From Pseudomonas sp. St316 (GTDB lineage Bacteria > Pseudomonadota > Gammaproteobacteria > Pseudomonadales > Pseudomonadaceae): DNA of 64,000 bases. Of this stretch, positions 1 to 8,772 are shown piece after piece (the stretch's first letter is position 1; each line of letters opens with the position of its first letter). The notes below the pieces were generated by a model. It worked only from the letters and a program-made list of their open reading frames with translations. It did not search any database and was not told where the DNA came from. A program made the position numbers and the translations under genes. The stretch is from assembly GCF_018325905.1 (NCBI RefSeq), contig NZ_AP021901.1, forward strand, positions 5,332,001 to 5,396,000, written 5' to 3'.

Positions 1-1
1 C

Positions 2-265
2 GTGATCATGCCGTCGGCCCTGCGCCGCTCGCTGCCGTACTACAGCAATGAAGTGATCTTGATGCTGCACTCCACGACCGTGGCGTTCACCGCTACCGTT
101 CCTGACGTGCTGAAAGTCGCCCGGGACGCCAACTCGGCGACGTTCCTGACGTTCCAGTCGTTCGGGATCGCCGCGTTGATCTACCTGACCGTCACCTTTG
201 CACTGGTAGGCCTCTTCCGCCTCGCCGAACGCCGCTGGCTGGCCTTTCTCGGGCCGACCCACTAG
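2..265 (+). CDS. Amino-acid ABC transporter permease, C-terminal part
   Basis: The gene enters from the left edge, so only the last 87 codons are seen. The segment holds the end of the permease cytoplasmic loop (ALRRSLPYYSNE, the EAA-type loop that docks on the ATPase) and at least one transmembrane helix near the end (FGIAALIYLTVTFALVGLF), finishing with RLAERRWLAFL. This matches the C-terminus of HisM/ArtM-type polar amino-acid permeases of the inner membrane. The hydrolase at 293 and the ATPase at 1425 follow on the same strand with short gaps, so it is probably one operon. The substrate cannot be read from this fragment. Confidence 0.88.
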   Translation: MIMPSALRRSLPYYSNEVILMLHSTTVAFTATVPDVLKVARDANSATFLTFQSFGIAALIYLTVTFALVGLFRLAERRWLAFLGPTH

Positions 266-292
266 GGCTTTTGTTCCAGGACACACACGCAC

Positions 293-1411
293 ATGCGCCA
301 CCAGATCCACGACCTGCTGGCCCCGGTACCGGGGACCGCACGCAAGATCCACAGCTTCCACTTCGGCCCGGAAAAAGCCGTTGGCAAAATCTATATCCAG
401 TCGTCCCTGCACGCCGATGAACTGCCTGGCATGCTGGTCGCCTGGCACCTCAAGCAGCGCCTGGCCGAACTCGAAGCCTCGGGCCACCTGCGGCACGAGA
501 TCGTGCTGGTGCCCGTCGCCAACCCCATCGGCCTCGAACAGGTGTTGATGGACGTACCCCTGGGTCGCTACGAAACCGAGAGCGGGCAGAACTTCAATCG
601 CCGCTTCGTCGACCTGAGCGAAGAGATCGGCAACGAAATCCAGGACCTGCTCACTGACGATGCGCAGCACAACCTGATGCTGATCCGCACCAGCCTGCGC
701 GATGCCCTCGCGCGCCAGACCGCCGGCACGCAATTGCAATCCCTGCGCCTGGCATTGCAGCGGCTGGCCTGCGACGCCGACATGGTGCTGGACCTGCATT
801 GCGATTTCGAAGCCGTGGCCCACCTCTACACCACGCCCGAAGCCTGGCCGCAGGTCGAGCCACTGGCCCGCTACATCGGCGCCGAAGCCAGCCTGCTGGC
901 GACCGATTCGGGCGGCCAGTCGTTCGACGAATGCTTCACCCTGCTCTGGTGGCAACTCAAGGAACGCTTCGGCGAACGCTTCGAGATTCCCCTGGGCAGT
1001 TTTTCGGTCACGGTGGAATTGCGTGGCCAGGGTGACGTCAACCACGGGCTGGCGAGCCTCGACTGCCAGGCCTTGATCGAATACCTGATCCGTTTCGGCG
1101 CCATCGACGGCGAACCAATGCCCATGCCCGAACTGCCCTACCCGGCCACGCCACTGGCCGCTGTCGAACCGGTGGCGACGCCCGTGGGTGGGTTGCTGGT
1201 CTACAGCGCCCTGCCCGGCGAATACCTGGAGGCGGGGCAACTGATCGCGGAAGTCATCGACCCGGTCAGCGACACCGTTACCCCCGTTCATTGCCGTAAC
1301 GCCGGGCTGCTGTATGCCCGTTCGCTGCGCCGCATGGCCACGGCCGGCATGGTGATCGCCCATGTCGCCGGCACCGAAGCCTATCGCAGCGGCTACCTAC
1401 TTTCGCCTTGA
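293..1411 (+). CDS. Succinylglutamate desuccinylase/aspartoacylase family protein
   Basis: A 372-residue protein of the AstE/aspartoacylase zinc carboxypeptidase-like family. Expected zinc ligands are visible as HADE (His40, Glu43) and a second His in DLHCDFE (His169). The C-terminal third (about residues 290-372) resembles the beta-rich lipoyl-like tail of the family ([19 protein letters not shown]). Family members hydrolyse N-acyl amino acids such as N-succinylglutamate or N-acetylaspartate. Its place between an amino-acid permease and its ATPase suggests, by inference, that it processes an acylated amino acid brought in by the transporter. It is not part of an ast catabolic cluster here, so true AstE activity is doubtful. 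Confidence 0.85.
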   Translation: MRHQIHDLLAPVPGTARKIHSFHFGPEKAVGKIYIQSSLHADELPGMLVAWHLKQRLAELEASGHLRHEIVLVPVANPIGLEQVLMDVPLGRYETESGQNFNRRFVDLSEEIGNEIQDLLTDDAQHNLMLIRTSLRDALARQTAGTQLQSLRLALQRLACDADMVLDLHCDFEAVAHLYTTPEAWPQVEPLARYIGAEASLLATDSGGQSFDECFTLLWWQLKERFGERFEIPLGSFSVTVELRGQGDVNHGLASLDCQALIEYLIRFGAIDGEPMPMPELPYPATPLAAVEPVATPVGGLLVYSALPGEYLEAGQLIAEVIDPVSDTVTPVHCRNAGLLYARSLRRMATAGMVIAHVAGTEAYRSGYLLSP

Positions 1412-1424
1412 GGATGCATGCTCC

Positions 1425-2189
1425 ATGTACAAACTGACCATCGAAGGCCTGCATAAAAGCTATGGCGAACATGAAGTGCTCAAGGGCGTTTCGCTCAAGG
1501 CCAAGACCGGCGACGTCATCAGCCTCATCGGCGCCAGCGGCTCAGGCAAAAGTACCTTTTTGCGCTGCATCAACTTCCTGGAACAACCCAACGACGGCGC
1601 CATGAGCCTGGACGGCCAGCCGATCCAGATGATCAAGGACCGCCACGGCATGCACGTGGCCGATGCCGACGAACTGCAACGCATCCGCACGCGCCTGGCC
1701 ATGGTGTTCCAGCACTTCAACCTGTGGAGCCACATGACCGTGCTGGAAAACATCACCATGGCGCCGCGCCGGGTGCTGGGTGTCAGCAAGCAGGAAGCCG
1801 ACGACCGCGCCCGTCGTTATCTCGACAAGGTCGGCCTGCCGGCACGGGTCGCCGAGCAATACCCGGCGTTCCTCTCCGGCGGCCAGCAACAGCGCGTGGC
1901 CATTGCCCGCGCCCTGGCGATGGAGCCGGAGGTGATGCTGTTCGACGAACCCACCTCGGCCCTGGACCCGGAGTTGGTGGGTGAAGTGCTTAAGGTGATC
2001 CAGGGCCTAGCCGAGGAAGGCCGGACCATGATCATGGTGACCCACGAAATGAGCTTCGCCCGCAAAGTCTCGAACCAGGTGCTGTTCCTGCACCAGGGCC
2101 TGGTGGAAGAAGAAGGTCGGCCGGAAGACGTGCTGGGTAATCCCACCAGCGAACGGCTCAAGCAGTTTCTCAGTGGCAACCTGAAATAA
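1425..2189 (+). CDS. Polar amino-acid ABC transporter ATP-binding protein (HisP/GlnQ-like)
   Basis: A 254-residue ABC ATPase. Visible motifs: Walker [10 protein letters not shown] (about 36-44), Q-loop in MVFQHFNLW, signature [15 protein letters not shown], Walker [15 protein letters not shown] and the switch His in MVTHEMSFA. The [13 protein letters not shown] stretch is typical of the HisP/GlnQ/ArtP group. The chosen start (MYKLTIEG) lies 13 nt after the hydrolase stop; an in-frame upstream ATG inside the hydrolase gene would add 21 residues unlike the family. It should energise the permease at the left edge. A REP palindrome follows the stop, suggesting the transporter operon ends here. 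Confidence 0.93.
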   Translation: MYKLTIEGLHKSYGEHEVLKGVSLKAKTGDVISLIGASGSGKSTFLRCINFLEQPNDGAMSLDGQPIQMIKDRHGMHVADADELQRIRTRLAMVFQHFNLWSHMTVLENITMAPRRVLGVSKQEADDRARRYLDKVGLPARVAEQYPAFLSGGQQQRVAIARALAMEPEVMLFDEPTSALDPELVGEVLKVIQGLAEEGRTMIMVTHEMSFARKVSNQVLFLHQGLVEEEGRPEDVLGNPTSERLKQFLSGNLK

Positions 2190-2217
2190 ACTTCAGCCCT
2201 CATGGCAGACTGTTCCT

Positions 2218-2324
2218 GTGGCGAGGGAGCTTGCTCCCGCTGGGCTGCGAAGCGGCCCCTTGTCTCGGCATGACACACCTTGAGGGGAGGCTGCGCCTCC
2301 AGCGGGAGCAAGCTCCCTCGCCAC
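2218..2324. repeat. REP doublet (inverted pair)
   Basis: Two 26-nt arms (2218-2243 and 2299-2324) are perfect reverse complements built on GGCGAGGGAGCTTGCTCCCGC, separated by 55 nt. This is a variant of the Pseudomonas REP palindrome. It occupies the gap between the transporter operon and the helicase gene. Confidence 0.85.
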
Positions 2325-2406
2325 AAAAGCTGCCCCGCAGTGCATTAAACCTTTCATCGCTCGCCGAGGTCACTGAAAGAAGACGTTCAGGGCGCACACG
2401 GCAGGC

Positions 2407-4893
2407 ATGGCGACATCCAATAATTTCGCGAAACAGTGGTTCGATGCCCGCGGCTGGAAACCGTTCGCCTTTCAGCAGCAGGTATGGGCCGCGGTCAAGC
2501 GGGGGGAGTCCGGGCTGTTGCACGCCAGCACGGGCGCCGGCAAGACCTACGCCGTGTGGTTTGCCGCCCTCAACCGTTTCGCCCGCACCGCACCGCCGCC
2601 GGATAAACCGCGCAAACGCAAGCCGCCGGCCGAACCGCTGACCGTCCTGTGGATCACGCCGATGCGCGCACTGGCGGCCGACACCGGCAAAGCCCTCCAA
2701 GCGCCCCTGGCAGATCTGAACCTGCCGTGGAGCGTCGGCCTGCGCACCGGCGACACCAGCGCCAGCGAGCGCGCCCGCCAGGGCCGGCGCCTGCCCACCA
2801 CGCTGATCACCACGCCTGAAAGCCTGACCCTGATGCTCGCCCGAGCCGATGCGCAAGCCGCCGTTTCGACGCTGCGTATGGTGGTGGTGGATGAATGGCA
2901 CGAGTTGCTCGGCAACAAACGTGGCGTGCAATTGCAACTGGCCCTGGCGCGCTTGCGGCACTGGCACCCCGCACTCATCGTCTGGGGCGTGTCCGCGACC
3001 CTGGGCAACCAGGCCCACGCCGAACAGGTATTGATCCCGCAAGGCAACGGGATCAGTGTGCAGGGCGCCAACGGCAAGGCGTTGCAGATCGACACGCTGT
3101 TCCCCGCCGGCCTCGAACGTTTTCCCTGGGCCGGGCACATCGGCCTGAAGATGCTGCCCCAGGTCATTGCCGAAATCGACGCCAGCCGCAGTTGCCTGGT
3201 CTTTACCAATACCCGGGCCCAATCGGAAATCTGGTATCAGGCCGTCCTTGAAGCAAGGCCCGACTGGGCCGGGCTGATTGCCCTGCACCACAGTTCGCTA
3301 TCGCGTGAGACCCGGGACTGGGTGGAACAGGCCTTGAAGGACGGCCAGCTCAAAGCGGTGGTCTGCACGTCCAGCCTGGACCTGGGGGTGGACTTCCTGC
3401 CGGTGGAACGGGTGCTGCAGATCGGTTCGGCCAAGGGAGTGGCGCGGCTGATGCAACGGGCCGGGCGCTCCGGTCACGCACCGGGGCGGACCTCCCGGGT
3501 GACGCTGGTGCCAACCCACAGCCTGGAATTGATCGAGGCCGCCGCCGCGCAGGACGCCGTGGCCCAACGGCACATCGAACCGCGCGAATCGCCCTACAAG
3601 CCGCTGGATGTGCTGGTGCAACATTTGGTCAGCATGGCGTTGGGGGGCGGCTTCGTGCCCGAGGTGTTGTTCGAGGAGGTGCGCGGCGCCTGGGCCTATC
3701 GCGACCTGAACCCGGCCGAATGGGCCTGGGCCCTGGCCTTCGTGCGCCACGGCGGCCTGTCATTGACCGCCTACCCCGATTACCGACGCGTCGAACCGGA
3801 CGAACACGGGATCTGGCGAGTGCCCGACGCACGCCTGGCCCGGCGTCACCGCATGAGCATTGGCACCATCGTCAGCGATGCCAGCCTGCAATTGAAGTTC
3901 TGGAGCAAGGGCGGAGGCGGCAAGACCCTGGGCAGCGTAGAGGAAGGCTTCATCGCCCGCTTGCGCCCCGGTGACGGTTTTCTGTTCGCCGGGCGGTTGC
4001 TGGAATTGGTCCGGGTCGAGGACATGACCGCCTACGTGCGGCGCAGCCAGGCCAAGAAGGCCGCTGTGCCGCGCTGGAACGGCGGACGCATGCCGCTTTC
4101 CAGCGAATTGGCCGCCGCCGTCGTGGCACGTTTGAGCGAAGCCGCCGCCGGCCGCTTCGAGGGCCCGGAGATGCACGCCGTGCAGCCCCTGCTCTTGACC
4201 CAACAACGCTGGTCCGGTTTGCCCACGCAAGGCACATTGCTGGCCGAAGCCCTCAAGTCCCGGGAAGGCTGGCACCTGTTCCTCTACCCGTTTGCCGGAC
4301 GCCAGGTTCATCTGGGCCTGGCCAGCCTGCTGGCCTGGCGCGTCAGTCGGCAACAACCGCTGACGTTTTCGATTGCGGTCAATGACTACGGCCTGGAGCT
4401 GCTCAGCGCCACGGCCGTGGATTGGTCGCACTACCTGACCCCGCGCCTGCTGAGTGTCGATCACCTGCTGGCCGACGTGCTCGCGAGCCTGAATGCCGGG
4501 GAGCTGACCCTCAGGCGCTTTCGCGAAATCGCCCGGATCGCCGGGCTGGTCTTCGCCGGCTACCCCGGTGCGCCAAAAAGCACCCGGCAAGTCCAGGCCT
4601 CCAGCGGGTTGTTCTTCCAGGTATTCAAGCAATACGACGCCGACAATCTGTTGCTGGCCCAGGCCGGGGAGGAAGTCTTGCGTGAAGAACTGGATATCCG
4701 TCGACTGGAGCAGACCTTGCAACGTCTCAATACCTTGAAGCTGGACCTGCACATGATCAAGCGTCCCACCCCGCTCGGGTTTGCGCTGCTGGTGGAGCGG
4801 TTCCGGGAAAGCATGAGCTCGGAAAAGCTCGCCGACCGCATCCGGCGGATGGTCAGCGAGCTGGAAAAGACTGCCGATCGCGGTGATGCCTGA
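2407..4893 (+). CDS. Ligase-associated DEXH-box helicase (Lhr-like)
   Basis: An 828-residue superfamily 2 helicase of the Lhr type found with bacterial ATP-dependent DNA ligases. Motifs in order: Q-motif area and Walker A STGAGKT (41-47), Ia-like [12 protein letters not shown] in place of DEAH/DEVH ([11 protein letters not shown]), SAT (GVSATLGN), [11 protein letters not shown], and motif [14 protein letters not shown]. The C-terminal half is the winged-helix/Lhr-core region. It overlaps pdeM by one base (TGATG), implying translational coupling. In other bacteria this set includes an exonuclease and an ATP-dependent ligase; neither lies in the 2.4 kb seen upstream. The likely role is DNA repair. 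Confidence 0.93.
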   Translation: MATSNNFAKQWFDARGWKPFAFQQQVWAAVKRGESGLLHASTGAGKTYAVWFAALNRFARTAPPPDKPRKRKPPAEPLTVLWITPMRALAADTGKALQAPLADLNLPWSVGLRTGDTSASERARQGRRLPTTLITTPESLTLMLARADAQAAVSTLRMVVVDEWHELLGNKRGVQLQLALARLRHWHPALIVWGVSATLGNQAHAEQVLIPQGNGISVQGANGKALQIDTLFPAGLERFPWAGHIGLKMLPQVIAEIDASRSCLVFTNTRAQSEIWYQAVLEARPDWAGLIALHHSSLSRETRDWVEQALKDGQLKAVVCTSSLDLGVDFLPVERVLQIGSAKGVARLMQRAGRSGHAPGRTSRVTLVPTHSLELIEAAAAQDAVAQRHIEPRESPYKPLDVLVQHLVSMALGGGFVPEVLFEEVRGAWAYRDLNPAEWAWALAFVRHGGLSLTAYPDYRRVEPDEHGIWRVPDARLARRHRMSIGTIVSDASLQLKFWSKGGGGKTLGSVEEGFIARLRPGDGFLFAGRLLELVRVEDMTAYVRRSQAKKAAVPRWNGGRMPLSSELAAAVVARLSEAAAGRFEGPEMHAVQPLLLTQQRWSGLPTQGTLLAEALKSREGWHLFLYPFAGRQVHLGLASLLAWRVSRQQPLTFSIAVNDYGLELLSATAVDWSHYLTPRLLSVDHLLADVLASLNAGELTLRRFREIARIAGLVFAGYPGAPKSTRQVQASSGLFFQVFKQYDADNLLLAQAGEEVLREELDIRRLEQTLQRLNTLKLDLHMIKRPTPLGFALLVERFRESMSSEKLADRIRRMVSELEKTADRGDA

Positions 4894-5549
4894 TGCCAGC
4901 GCCGTATCCCGTCAGCCTGGCCGGCGAAGAACTCTGGTTGCTCCCGGAAAAAGCCGTGTACTGGCCCGCCCAGGAAACCCTGATGGTGGCCGATGTTCAT
5001 TTCGGCAAGGCCGCCGCTTATCGCCGCCTGGGTCAACCGGTCCCCCATGGCACTACCGCCAGCAACATCGCCGTGCTGGATCAACTGCTGGCAAGCCTGT
5101 CATGCCGGCAGTTGATCTTTCTTGGGGATTTTCTCCACGGCCCCGGCTCTCATGCGCCCGGCACCTTGAAGGCACTTTCCGACTGGCGTGAGCGACATCC
5201 GCACCTGGCCATGACGCTGATTCGAGGCAACCACGACAAACGTGCCGGTGACCCACCGCCAGCGCTGAACATTCGTGTCGTACCGCAACCGTTGCTTCTG
5301 GGCCCCTTTGCCGTGCAACACGAGCCTACCCCCCACCCCAGCCGCCATGTCCTGGCCGGTCACGTGCATCCGGTCTATCACCTGAGCGGCAAGGGCCGGC
5401 AACGCCTGCGCCTGGCCTGCTTCCGACTGGGCAGTGAAATCAGCCTGCTGCCGGCCTTCGGTGCGTTCACGGGCGGCTATCAGGTCGGGCAGGACAGCGC
5501 TTGCAGGATTTTTGTCATCGGCGATAACGAAATATGGCCCGTCAGCTAA
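4893..5549 (+). CDS. pdeM: Ligase-associated DNA damage response endonuclease/phosphoesterase PdeM
   Basis: A 218-residue calcineurin-like metallophosphoesterase. The five metal-binding blocks are all present: DVHFGK (Asp34, His36), FLGDFLHG (Asp79), RGNHD (Asn113, His114), QHE (His143) and GHVHP (156-160). PdeM is the metallophosphoesterase of the ligase-associated set, acting with the Lhr-like helicase on DNA. The start codon overlaps the helicase stop by one base. A proline-rich small gene and dcd lie convergently downstream. Confidence 0.92.
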   Translation: MPAPYPVSLAGEELWLLPEKAVYWPAQETLMVADVHFGKAAAYRRLGQPVPHGTTASNIAVLDQLLASLSCRQLIFLGDFLHGPGSHAPGTLKALSDWRERHPHLAMTLIRGNHDKRAGDPPPALNIRVVPQPLLLGPFAVQHEPTPHPSRHVLAGHVHPVYHLSGKGRQRLRLACFRLGSEISLLPAFGAFTGGYQVGQDSACRIFVIGDNEIWPVS

Positions 5550-5585
5550 AGCACTCTGTGCTCTCGCAGGCGGGCCATCGTCTCA

Positions 5586-5792
5586 TCAGGCAACAGGCGC
5601 AGGAGGCGGCTCGTCCGGCAGGGTAGGCTCGCCGGGTTCGGTAGGTTGTTCGTTGGGGGTATCGGGATCAGGCTGACCGGGGATGCCGCCCGCCGCTTCG
5701 ACAGGATGGGCCAGCAATGACCAGGCCATGACACCGATCTGATTGGGCTCAAGCCTTGCCAGTTCGGCACTGATTCGCGGATCGATCTTCAT
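5586..5792 (-). CDS. Small proline-rich hypothetical protein
   Basis: A 68-residue product starting MKIDPRISAELARL, with an AGGAG ribosome-binding site well spaced before ATG 5792. The first 40 residues look globular; the tail is a Pro/Glu/Asp/Thr-rich low-complexity stretch (PGQPDPDTPNEQP and onward). I do not recognise a family. A longer in-frame start at 5852 lacks a comparable ribosome-binding site. It lies between convergent pdeM and co-oriented dcd. Confidence 0.6.
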   Translation of the reverse strand: MKIDPRISAELARLEPNQIGVMAWSLLAHPVEAAGGIPGQPDPDTPNEQPTEPGEPTLPDEPPPAPVA

Positions 5793-5894
5793 AGAGCAAC
5801 TCCTGAGCGAAGGCCCGCTGCGCTGACGCACAAAAACGGGCAGTACACGCAATAGAGTGTCTGCCCGCTCAGGAATTCCAACAGCTCGTCAGAT

Positions 5895-6461
5895 TCAGGT
5901 ACGCGGCAACGTCACGCCGCGCTGGCCCTGGTACTTACCACCACGATCCTTGTAGGAAACTTCGCATTCTTCATCGGATTCAAGGAACAGCATCTGCGCC
6001 ACACCCTCGTTGGCGTAGATTTTCGCCGGCAGGGTCGTGGTGTTGGAGAATTCCAGGGTCACGTGACCTTCCCACTCGGGCTCCAGCGGCGTGACGTTGA
6101 CGATGATGCCGCAACGGGCATAGGTGCTCTTGCCCAGGCAGATGGTCAGTACGTTGCGCGGAATGCGGAAGTACTCGACGGTACGGGCCAGGGCGAAGGA
6201 GTTCGGCGGGATGATGCAAACGTCGCTCTTGACGTCGACGAAGCTCTTCTCGTCGAAGTTCTTCGGGTCGACGGTGGCCGAGTTGATGTTGGTGAACACC
6301 TTGAATTCGTCGGCGCAGCGCACGTCGTAGCCGTAGCTGGAGACACCGAAGGAGATCAGCCGGTCGGCGCCTTCGCCACGCATCTGGCGCTCGACGAAGG
6401 GCTCGATCATGCCGTGCTCTTGCGCCATGCGGCGAATCCACTTGTCCGATTTGATGCTCAT
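5895..6461 (-). CDS. dcd: dCTP deaminase
   Basis: A 188-residue protein, the usual length for Dcd, which deaminates dCTP to dUTP as the first step to dTTP. Visible hallmarks: start [13 protein letters not shown], the [11 protein letters not shown] block, the substrate/active-site segments [25 protein letters not shown] (with the catalytic Glu in TLEFSN) and the C-terminal [12 protein letters not shown] trimer-closing tail. It is read alone on the minus strand. Confidence 0.97.
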   Translation of the reverse strand: MSIKSDKWIRRMAQEHGMIEPFVERQMRGEGADRLISFGVSSYGYDVRCADEFKVFTNINSATVDPKNFDEKSFVDVKSDVCIIPPNSFALARTVEYFRIPRNVLTICLGKSTYARCGIIVNVTPLEPEWEGHVTLEFSNTTTLPAKIYANEGVAQMLFLESDEECEVSYKDRGGKYQGQRGVTLPRT

Positions 6462-6815
6462 GGCGGTTTCCTGAAATAGCGAGGTGGAAAAAATACGTCC
6501 GGCATCTTACCGGGGCACGGGGCCGGGTTCAAAGCGCCGCACGCAAATCTCGCCAATCCCCCTTGATTTCCGGCTCCTGCCGGCCATCGCCCGCGCCGTC
6601 AGTCACCAAATAAGAGAAACCTTCGCAAAGACCATTGGCACATTCTGGAAAAAGGGTTAAGGTGGCGCCACTGTGTTGCTTGTGTCACTGAGAATCTCTA
6701 CACGATATGTTGAATTTCGATCCAACCATCTACAAGAATTTTTCCTGCTCTTTGCACTCAGTCTCGGCCAGGGTTCTTCCTGAGTCGCAGTTATCTTTGT
6801 TCAAGGAGTTACACC
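6462..6815. other. Intergenic region, long leader of the cold-shock gene
   Basis: This 354-nt gap separates divergent dcd and the cold-shock gene. No open frame is convincing. The half nearest the cold-shock gene is AT-rich compared with its surroundings, as in the long structured leaders of csp mRNAs, and ends in an AAGGAG ribosome-binding site just before ATG 6816. I could not place a promoter with confidence. Confidence 0.5.
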
Positions 6816-7025
6816 ATGTCTAATCGCCAAACCGGTACCGTTAAGTGGTTCAACGATGAAAAAGGCTTCGGCTTCATCACCCCACAATCCGGTGACGACC
6901 TGTTCGTTCACTTCAAAGCTATCCAATCCGACGGCTTCAAAAGCCTGAAAGAAGGCCAACAGGTTTCTTTCATCGCTACCCGCGGTCAGAAAGGCATGCA
7001 AGCTGAAGAAGTTCAAGTTATCTAA
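6816..7025 (+). CDS. Cold-shock protein, CspA family
   Basis: A 69-residue single CSD beta barrel. RNP1 KGFGFIT and RNP2 DLFVHF are intact, with the usual [11 protein letters not shown] start. It binds single-stranded RNA/DNA and acts as an RNA chaperone. It resembles the CapA/CapB proteins of pseudomonads. A strong AAGGAG site precedes the start, and a rho-independent terminator follows within 25 nt, so it is a single-gene unit. Confidence 0.95.
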   Translation: MSNRQTGTVKWFNDEKGFGFITPQSGDDLFVHFKAIQSDGFKSLKEGQQVSFIATRGQKGMQAEEVQVI

Positions 7026-7045
7026 CTTGTCCTTGCTTTAGTAAA

Positions 7046-7075
7046 AGGCCCCGCCCTCAAAAGCGGGGCTTTTTT
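7046..7075 (+). terminator. Rho-independent terminator of the cold-shock gene
   Basis: Stem AAGGCCCCGC / GCGGGGCTTT with an 8-nt loop, followed by a T run, 20 nt after the cold-shock stop codon. Confidence 0.9.
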
Positions 7076-7109
7076 GTGCCTGTCTGTTTTTATCGGCGCA
7101 CAAAAAAAC

Positions 7110-7181
7110 TGTGGGAGCGAGCTTGCTCGCGATAGCGGCCTGTCTGTTAGACCGCTATCGCGAGCAAGCTCGCTCCCACAG
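7110..7181. repeat. REP doublet
   Basis: Head-to-head pair of the canonical REP (TGTGGGAGCGAGCTTGCTCG with its reverse complement), arms of about 30 nt and a short 12-nt centre. It lies between the convergent cold-shock and DUF481 genes. Confidence 0.9.
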
Positions 7182-7201
7182 GGTTTGTTACTCGCCTGGG
7201 A

Positions 7202-8209
7202 TTACCAGGTCACGCCAAACCCGGCCGTGTAGCGTGTCTTGCTCAAGTCGCTGTCTTCGGTCCCCTCGATGACATCCTTCTCGGCCTTGAGGTTGAGCGA
7301 CGCCCAGTCGGTGACCTTGTAGCGCAGCCCCACTTCAGCGTCATAGGCATAATCCGCCACATCGGACAGCGGTTTACCCACCTCACCGTTGGTGAAGAAC
7401 TCGACGCGCTTGCCAATCAAGTAGCGGTTGTAGTCCCACTTCATGGCCACGGAGTAGAAGTTGTCCTTGCCACCATCGCGGTATTCATAGTCGGTGCGGT
7501 TCAACAGCGAACCCAGGGAGAACGCCCCTAGCTCGTCATCCCAGAACTGATAGCCCGGACCGGTACCCACCACGCGCTGGCGCGCCAGGTCTTCGACTTT
7601 GTCACGCTTGTAGTTCAGACGGCCTTGCCAGAACCATTTGTCGGTCAGGAACCGGTCGAGGGAATATTCCAGGCGCCAGTTATCGGCGGAAACCACATCG
7701 TCCTGGAACTCGCGGTTGTATTCACCTTCGGCGGTGTGCCGCCATCTGCCGTGGCGAGCCGAGGTCTTGAAGTCGATGTCGTAATCGTCGGTATCGTTTT
7801 CCGCACGCTGGTAATCCAGCGCGGCATCGATATTACCCTTCCACACCAAGTCCTCGACCACCGGCTTGGGCTTGAGGATCTGCTGGATACTGGCCAGATC
7901 GACGGTCTTGGGTGCATCACCGTTGGCCAAGGTGACCTTGCCATCCTCGGCCGCATGCAGCGCCTTGGCTTTCTCGCCGGTATAAGCATCCTGCTTGACC
8001 AAGAGTTGCTGATCGCTCTCCAGAGTCTTGACCTGTTTCCAGTCGATAGGAATCGCACCGGCGTAATCGGTCTGGATCAGCAACTTGCCGCCATCAAAAA
8101 CGGTAATCTTGCCACTGAGCTTGTCGCCATTCTTCAACCAGACGGTATCGGCAAGCAAGGGCATGGAGGCACTGGCAACAGCCAGGCATAGCAGGGTTCT
8201 AGACAACAT
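7202..8209 (-). CDS. DUF481 family outer-membrane protein
   Basis: A 335-residue exported protein. Residues 1-20 form a signal peptide ending at LLADTVW. Residues 21-110 hold a small beta domain with LKNGDKLSGKI, and about 120-335 form a DUF481-type beta barrel rich in alternating aromatic strands, ending in the outer-membrane signature RYTAGFGVTW with a terminal Trp. Family members are putative salt-stress or pore-like outer-membrane proteins; the function is not established. It is read alone. Confidence 0.88.
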   Translation of the reverse strand: MLSRTLLCLAVASASMPLLADTVWLKNGDKLSGKITVFDGGKLLIQTDYAGAIPIDWKQVKTLESDQQLLVKQDAYTGEKAKALHAAEDGKVTLANGDAPKTVDLASIQQILKPKPVVEDLVWKGNIDAALDYQRAENDTDDYDIDFKTSARHGRWRHTAEGEYNREFQDDVVSADNWRLEYSLDRFLTDKWFWQGRLNYKRDKVEDLARQRVVGTGPGYQFWDDELGAFSLGSLLNRTDYEYRDGGKDNFYSVAMKWDYNRYLIGKRVEFFTNGEVGKPLSDVADYAYDAEVGLRYKVTDWASLNLKAEKDVIEGTEDSDLSKTRYTAGFGVTW

Positions 8210-8374
8210 AAGCGTATAAAGAGCTCAAGTTTGCGGTGAAAAGGCGGCATTATCCCCCGGGACGACACCTCAGCAAGGACTGACCAAAGTATTTGTAATG
8301 AGTTCATTTCTCAACCAGCTTTACAGGACTTAACCTACAAACGGCCACACACCCTCTTTTTCGGACGCCTGAAC

Positions 8375-8728
8375 GTGACTGATGCATCCCTGGATACCGA
8401 GAACGCCGCCCAAATCCGCCGCACCACCCTTTACCTGACCCTGGCACAGGTGCCAACGGGCAAGGTGGTCACCTATGGCCAACTGGCTGAAATGGCCGGC
8501 CTGGGCCGTGCGGCGCGCTGGGTCGGACGCACTCTCAGCCAGTTGCCGAACGACACGAAACTTCCCTGGCATCGGGTATTGGCCGCCGGCGGTCGGATCA
8601 GCCTGCCCGAGGGCAGCGCCTCAGGGGATGAACAGCGCGCACGCCTGCGCATGGAAGGGATCAGTGTCCTGAACAATCGTGTTGATATTCAGCGCCATGG
8701 CTGGCGCCCGGTAGAGCACAGCGGTTAG
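8375..8728 (+). CDS. Alkyltransferase-like protein (ATL), MGMT fold without catalytic Cys
   Basis: A 117-residue protein of the O6-alkylguanine-DNA alkyltransferase fold. It has the helix-turn-helix with the arginine finger (GRAARWVGRTL) but PWHRV where active transferases have PCHRV, so the acceptor cysteine is Trp. ATL proteins bind O6-alkylguanine lesions and hand them to nucleotide excision repair rather than reversing them. The start is GTG 8375, giving MTDASLDTE; no in-frame ATG fits. ampG follows 44 nt downstream. Confidence 0.9.
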   Translation: MTDASLDTENAAQIRRTTLYLTLAQVPTGKVVTYGQLAEMAGLGRAARWVGRTLSQLPNDTKLPWHRVLAAGGRISLPEGSASGDEQRARLRMEGISVLNNRVDIQRHGWRPVEHSG

Positions 8729-8772
8729 AGTGCGCGCTTTGTTTTCGCAATTTTTGAGGCAGACTCCAGCCC

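Noticed and set aside
5533..5579. Terminator after pdeM
   Set aside because: ATGGCCCG and CGGGCCAT can pair, but the loop is long, the arms overlap the stop region and no T run follows.
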